Below are positions 6,774-10,608 of a stretch of 10,608 nt of DNA, in pieces. This DNA is from Candidatus Cloacimonadota bacterium (GTDB taxonomy: Bacteria > Cloacimonadota > Cloacimonadia > Cloacimonadales > WRIO01). The notes beneath the pieces are model-generated. The model searched no databases and was not told the DNA's origin. It saw only the letters and a list, made by a program, of their open reading frames with translations. A program made the position numbers and the translations under genes. The first letter of the stretch is position 1; each line of letters begins with the position of its first letter. Location: the NCBI GenBank assembly GCA_023230175.1, contig JALNXV010000094.1, positions 1-10,608 on the forward strand. The letters are read 5' to 3'.

Positions 6774-7667
6774 ATGAAAATAGTAAATTTGTTAACAGAT
6801 TCATCCTTTGAAACAGGGTTTCATTTACTTGGTATCAATCCAACTATCAACCACAGAAAAGTTTATAAGCATTTGGATTATGATGGTAAAGCAAAATATT
6901 CAAAAATACCTATTTGGCAAATGGCTCAATGGTGGACGCCTTATAATGTTTTAGATGCTAAATTTAAAATAATAAATAATAACTATATTTATGAAACACC
7001 TTCTAGAAGAATAGAAGTAAATCCTTATAACCAAGGCTACTTGAGAATGAATTTATCTGCTTCAAAAGAATACTTAAACGGGGCACGTTTAGATTCAAGT
7101 AAACCATGGAGTCACTTATTGATAGAACAAGATTTTCAAAAACACGTAGCACTAGATGGTCTTGAGGCATTAAGGGTTCAATTGACTTTTAACATTGAGA
7201 AAGTTATTAATCAAAGCCCCGAAACTTATAATCCTAATTATCATGCTGCTCAATTAGTTTGGTATTTTGTTATTCATGATGCAAGTTACGAGGGATCTAA
7301 GTATGGTAATTTTAATGAATACTTCTGGTTTGGTATTCCTATTTACGATAACCGTCATGACTTTATTGATGAACATCATCATGTTGATCAAGGTGGTATT
7401 GGTACAACTGGTAGATTAATTTACTCAATGAGCAATAAAAATTATTTAAATGAAAAGATAATATTTGGAAAAACATACAACATTGATATTAATGTTCTTC
7501 CATTTATCTTAAAAGCAAAAACTTATGCGATTCAGAATGGTTACTTAAAACATAATGAAGAATCAAAATATGAAATAGGATACATGAATTTTGGATGGGA
7601 AATCCCAGGTATGTTTGATGTTGAATCATATATTCAAAATATGAATGTGATTGCGACAATAATATAA
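6774..7667 (+). CDS. Signal-less paralogue of the preceding lipoprotein, function unknown
   Basis: The 297 residues align over almost their whole length with the mature domain of the preceding lipoprotein, at about half identical by eye. The first residues, MKIVNLLTDSSFETGFHLLG, match the sequence just after the lipoprotein's Asn/Asp linker. There is no signal peptide, and an in-frame TAA at 6768-6770 directly before the ATG rules out a missed N-terminal extension. The protein is therefore predicted to be cytoplasmic. Shared blocks include PIWQMAQWWTPY, IYETPSR, LLIEQDF, HAAQLVWY, WFGIPIYDNRHDF, HVDQGG, GTTGRLIYSM and IGYMNFGWEIPGMFDV. It starts 7 bases after the upstream stop, behind a weak AGTAGG. 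One copy outside and one inside suggests the same ligand or reaction handled before and after import, for example on a rhamnose-containing oligosaccharide. This is inference, and no enzyme class can be assigned. Confidence 0.85.
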   Translation: MKIVNLLTDSSFETGFHLLGINPTINHRKVYKHLDYDGKAKYSKIPIWQMAQWWTPYNVLDAKFKIINNNYIYETPSRRIEVNPYNQGYLRMNLSASKEYLNGARLDSSKPWSHLLIEQDFQKHVALDGLEALRVQLTFNIEKVINQSPETYNPNYHAAQLVWYFVIHDASYEGSKYGNFNEYFWFGIPIYDNRHDFIDEHHHVDQGGIGTTGRLIYSMSNKNYLNEKIIFGKTYNIDINVLPFILKAKTYAIQNGYLKHNEESKYEIGYMNFGWEIPGMFDVESYIQNMNVIATII

Positions 7668-7709
7668 ATAAAGAAAAAACAACAATAGTTGAAAAATACG
7701 GAGGAAAGT

Positions 7710-10124
7710 ATGAAAAAATTAGTTACAATTTTAAGTTTAGTTCTCGTTTTTGTTGTGGGTCTTATGACGACCTCGATAAACGCGGCAGTACTACCAGAAA
7801 ATCCACCAGTAATTGGCGAAGAGTCAACGGTAACGGATTTTTACTCACATTGGCAACCAGGAATGTTTGGTGCAAACAGATTAAACGATAAAGGTGTCGT
7901 AATGGCTCTAACATCTGGATTTGGCGCTAGAGCTGGTTTTAAAACACCTTATAACGTCACAGATTTCGAAGCACAGTTTGATTTTTCTTATCTAGATCCT
8001 GGTACTGTTGCGATCACATTTTTTGGTCCTCAAGGATCATATATTAGTGGAAATGGCGCAGTTTTATCGATTGAGTTCATTAAACATACGACTGAGGCTA
8101 ATAAGTATTTAGTTGCTATTCAAGTAGGATCTGGATTACATCACGTTTCCTTACCTGAATTCATTCTAGAAGAACAAGGCAATTGGGAAGATGCAGCTTG
8201 GAAAGGTTATCAATTAGTAGCAGAAAATGATATTATTACTTTTTCTATGAAAGAAATAGGATCAGATGTCATAGTAACTATTAATGGGCATGAATTCACG
8301 GTAGCTTCAAGTGTTTTATTTGCTGAAATGGTTGATAAGACAAGCGTACACTATTTAATTGGTGCGCTAAATAAAGATAATACGATTCAAACTGTGACAG
8401 CTAATTATATTCTTGACGCACAAAGAAGAACATATTATGAAGCAGAAGGTGTATTTGAAACCTTTAAAACCAATTTAATTGAGTTGGAAACATTATTGTT
8501 AGAAGATTTATCGGTTGATAAAAATGTTCAAGCAGCTCAAGCTATTAATGCTAATCTTGATCTTGATACATTATATGAATTTGATAAAACCTTTTTTAAA
8601 GATAGATTAGATGATGCACAAGCAACTTTACAAGCTGCAATTAGTGAACTTGGTGGAGATATTATTTTAGATGAGTTAGAGTCTATCGTAGTTCAATTAG
8701 AAACAAGAGTAAGTGCAATCGTTGATTATACCACTGCTAACCAAGCTATCAATCAACTAACAGCAGCAAAAAATAAAGAAATTTCTATAGATGATTCTGA
8801 ATTTACACCTGAACAAGTAACAAGATTTGCCGGATTGAGTGAAAGAATTGTTGATTCAGATGCATTAATTATTACTAAAGTTTATGATCTGGCTTTAGCA
8901 CAAATCCTAGAATTTGAAAACAATGTTTTAGATCTTTCAACAATTGAAAAAGTTAACATCGCAATAGATTCTAAAAATGCAGTGAAAACAAATCTATTGG
9001 CATTATTAGAAGAAGAAATCAGTACAGCCTTCGTAGCAAGATATGATGCAGCTGTAACTACGTTAACAGATGCTACTAATTCTCTAAGCGGTTGGATTGT
9101 TGGGAAAAATACTTACGTTATAGAAAATAATGATACAATTCAAGCTACTTTCTTTGGTGAAGGTCTTGGTGAGAATGGTAATGGATTATTTTATGAATTA
9201 GAAAAATTTGATGTTAGAAACTTCCAAATGACACTAAAGGTTGAATCATTAACTAAAGAAGCAGGTGGATGGCTTAGTTTTGGTATTATGGAAAAACCTG
9301 AAATTTTTTCAAATGCAGATGATTCAAGTGTACAAGACAATAAAGGCTTATTTTTCTTAATAATTCCTGAAGGAAGAAATGGAGCAAGAATTGAAGTATA
9401 TATGTTAAGTCTTTATTCTAACCGTTTCTTTGATGCACAACGTACTGAAATCTTACATGTTACATTAGATGATGACTTAGTTATTGATTTCTCAACTGTT
9501 ATAGAAGAAGTATCTGGTGTCGTTGAAGAATATCTTTCAATTAGTATTGGTGGAGATGTAATGGATGCAGATAGAATTACTACGCGTGCATTAAAGACAT
9601 CATTATCTGACAACTTAGGTCATTTATACATTGCAGGCACTGGAGGAACTAGTACTTCTAAAAATACCGTTACAATTAAATTAATTAATGGTAAAGACGC
9701 TGCTTCAGAATCATTACAACAAGACTATATTCCAGAACCATATCTTGTTACTTTAGAAGGTTCATTTAAAAAAGGTAGTTCATCAGATATGAATATAGAA
9801 TTTTACAATCGCGAATTAGATTTCGTTGTTAAAGTCAATGGAACAGAATTAGCTGATACTAACTATACATATGCAAATAATGTTCTAAAAATTAAGGCAA
9901 CTTATTTAGAAACATTAGAAGTTGGTGATTACGTTGTTAGTATTGAAACGAAAGGTGGCAACGTTACTGTACCATTTACAGTAGATTTAGAAGCAGTTGA
10001 ACCAGAAACACCATCAAACGGTATTAGTCCATGGGTATGGATATCTGTTGTTGGAGGCTTAGTTGTTTTAGCCGCTGCTGTATTTGTAGTTTACACATTT
10101 GTTATTAAGAAAAAGAAAGCATAA
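7710..10124 (+). CDS. Large surface protein: signal peptide, beta domains, helical repeats, X2 domain, membrane anchor
   Basis: The protein has 804 residues from ATG 7710, which has GGAGG (7700-7704) 5 bases upstream; an in-frame TTG at 7689 lies before this site and is not the start. In order: a Sec signal peptide (1 to about 25, cleavage after SINA); a beta-rich region resembling a concanavalin/LamG-type sandwich (about 42-240); three helical repeats (about 248-458); a second beta-rich, LamG-like region (about 460-665); and an Ig-like domain resembling CBM_X2 (about 677-760; compare VKVNGTELADTNYTYANNVL and YLETLEVGDYVV). A transmembrane helix (about 775-799) and a KKKKA tail end the protein. 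No LPXTG motif is present, so it is held by the membrane. The layout suggests a carbohydrate-binding scaffold or receptor, with the helices as a stalk. No catalytic motif is visible. The 42-base gap before it is the largest between genes of the operon. Confidence 0.8.
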   Translation: MKKLVTILSLVLVFVVGLMTTSINAAVLPENPPVIGEESTVTDFYSHWQPGMFGANRLNDKGVVMALTSGFGARAGFKTPYNVTDFEAQFDFSYLDPGTVAITFFGPQGSYISGNGAVLSIEFIKHTTEANKYLVAIQVGSGLHHVSLPEFILEEQGNWEDAAWKGYQLVAENDIITFSMKEIGSDVIVTINGHEFTVASSVLFAEMVDKTSVHYLIGALNKDNTIQTVTANYILDAQRRTYYEAEGVFETFKTNLIELETLLLEDLSVDKNVQAAQAINANLDLDTLYEFDKTFFKDRLDDAQATLQAAISELGGDIILDELESIVVQLETRVSAIVDYTTANQAINQLTAAKNKEISIDDSEFTPEQVTRFAGLSERIVDSDALIITKVYDLALAQILEFENNVLDLSTIEKVNIAIDSKNAVKTNLLALLEEEISTAFVARYDAAVTTLTDATNSLSGWIVGKNTYVIENNDTIQATFFGEGLGENGNGLFYELEKFDVRNFQMTLKVESLTKEAGGWLSFGIMEKPEIFSNADDSSVQDNKGLFFLIIPEGRNGARIEVYMLSLYSNRFFDAQRTEILHVTLDDDLVIDFSTVIEEVSGVVEEYLSISIGGDVMDADRITTRALKTSLSDNLGHLYIAGTGGTSTSKNTVTIKLINGKDAASESLQQDYIPEPYLVTLEGSFKKGSSSDMNIEFYNRELDFVVKVNGTELADTNYTYANNVLKIKATYLETLEVGDYVVSIETKGGNVTVPFTVDLEAVEPETPSNGISPWVWISVVGGLVVLAAAVFVVYTFVIKKKKA
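8451..9083 (+). repeat. Three coded helical repeats of about 67-70 residues
   Basis: Within the surface protein, residues about 248-314, 317-385 and 391-458 share a common pattern. Each has an opening amphipathic helix (LIELETLLLE, LESIVVQLETRV, LAQILEFENNVL), a second helix with Val/Ala spacing (KNVQAAQAIN, TTANQAINQL, EKVNIAIDSKNAV), and a closing helix containing Arg (FKDRLDDAQATLQAA, VTRFAGLSERI, FVARYDAAVTTLTDA). This resembles the three-helix-bundle repeats used as stalks in Gram-positive surface proteins. Similarity is visible only in the protein, so the repeats are old. Confidence 0.55.
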
Positions 10125-10608
10125 ATGACAACAAAAGTAACCTTAAAGCGTTTAATAACGCTATTGAGTTTACTCTTGCCAGCTATACTATTTAGTGCAT
10201 GTGATAAAAAGTTAACCTATCAATACGGAGAAAAAGAAATGATTGTTAAGGTGTGGGAAGATAATATCATTTATAATGAAACTGTTGTCCTTGAAGATAA
10301 TGGAACCACTATTAGTGGTCAACTGTTATTTGAACCAACGGAAATAATTTCTATTCGTGATTATACATTAGAAAAAGAATACGATATTACAGAATATACT
10401 TTCGATAAAAATTTCATTATTCGTAGTGAAACATCAACAATGCCTTATTTAACTACAGAGCAACTTGCAGGAAAAAACCTACCAGAAGAATTTTCTTTTA
10501 GTACTTATCAAGCAAAAGAACCAGGAACTGAAATTATTTTTACTGAAGGTATTGGTATTGTGATGCACCAAATAGCAGTGACATATAAACATGAAGGTAA
10601 GTGGACAG
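10125..10608 (+). CDS. Lipoprotein, N-terminal part of probable SGNH/GDSL-type esterase (cut by window end)
   Basis: An open frame begins at ATG 10125, directly after the preceding TAA, and runs off the window; 161 codons are visible. The signal peptide MTTKVTLKRLITLL...LFSAC has the lipidated Cys at 26, so the product should be anchored outside the cell. The following beta-rich region includes NETVVLEDNG, LLFEPTEIISI, TSTMPYLTTEQL, and GIGIVMHQIAVTYKHEGKW at the edge. This pattern resembles, from memory, the N-terminal beta domain that precedes the catalytic domain in Gram-positive SGNH/GDSL hydrolases. Those enzymes include carbohydrate acetylesterases. The catalytic GDS block would lie beyond the window, so activity cannot be confirmed. 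In this operon a deacetylase acting on an acetylated rhamnose-containing glycan would make sense. The ribosome binding site is weak (AAGAAAG), suggesting coupling to the upstream gene. Confidence 0.7.
   Translation, partial: MTTKVTLKRLITLLSLLLPAILFSACDKKLTYQYGEKEMIVKVWEDNIIYNETVVLEDNGTTISGQLLFEPTEIISIRDYTLEKEYDITEYTFDKNFIIRSETSTMPYLTTEQLAGKNLPEEFSFSTYQAKEPGTEIIFTEGIGIVMHQIAVTYKHEGKWT

Noticed and set aside
6774..6776. Idea that the second paralogue lost its signal peptide through a frameshift or wrong start
   Set aside because: The in-frame TAA at 6768-6770 and the 7-base gap leave no room for a signal sequence, so the signal-less form looks genuine.
6082..6804. Antisense open frames across the lipoprotein gene (6082-6291 and 6601-6804)
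   Set aside because: They are shadows of the coding frame. The sense protein is supported by its paralogue and its signal peptide.
7640..7709. Possible internal promoter (TATAAA at 7663-7668) before the surface protein gene
   Set aside because: No acceptable -35 at 16-18 bases upstream; the AT-rich gap explains the match.
7788..7802. LPEN near the mature N-terminus of the surface protein, considered as a sortase-like motif
   Set aside because: It is at the wrong end of the protein and lacks the T-G. The C-terminus has no LPXTG before the membrane segment.
9413..9613. Antisense open frame inside the surface protein gene
   Set aside because: No start signal or domain is visible, and the sense strand encodes a continuous beta-rich region.

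Overview
The window is AT-rich bacterial DNA with strong GGAGG-type ribosome binding sites. TGA is used as a stop codon: rhaB ends in TGA inside an ATGA overlap, and rhaD does the same. Conserved tryptophans are encoded by TGG, so the standard bacterial code applies. Two short lipoprotein signal peptides, no sortase motif on the large surface protein, and a C-terminal transmembrane anchor with a lysine tail suggest a low-GC Bacillota or Mycoplasmatota relative (for example the Acholeplasma/Haloplasma/Izemoplasma side). No marker gene fixes the taxon.

Layout: a DeoR-type repressor gene (82-852) is read leftward. A 181-base divergent control region (853-1033) separates it from a rightward run of eight genes that continues past the end of the window. 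The control region holds back-to-back TTGACA -35 boxes, a repeated AATGAATAAT motif that could be the repressor's operator, and a 14-base perfect match to the CcpA cre consensus just downstream of the predicted operon promoter. This combination implies substrate induction plus carbon catabolite repression.

The operon opens with a Gfo/Idh/MocA oxidoreductase (real start probably TTG at 1034). It is followed by a complete L-rhamnose pathway in the E. coli order rhaB-rhaA-rhaD: rhamnulokinase, L-rhamnose isomerase and rhamnulose-1-phosphate aldolase. These are joined by short overlaps or a 1-base gap and have all the expected catalytic and metal-binding residues. L-rhamnose would be converted to L-rhamnulose, then rhamnulose 1-phosphate, then DHAP and L-lactaldehyde.

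The second half encodes envelope proteins. First come two tandem paralogues of a family I cannot name, one a lipoprotein and one with no signal peptide. Next is an 804-residue surface protein with a signal peptide, two beta-sandwich-like regions, three helical repeats, an X2-type Ig-like domain and a membrane anchor. Last is the start of a lipoprotein whose N-terminal region resembles the beta domain that precedes SGNH/GDSL esterases. Together the genes look like a rhamnose-containing glycan utilisation locus: surface binding and de-esterification outside, and rhamnose catabolism inside. No transporter, rhamnosidase, lyase or lactaldehyde reductase lies in the window; they may lie downstream. 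The paralogue pair and the surface protein are the parts most likely to be undescribed.
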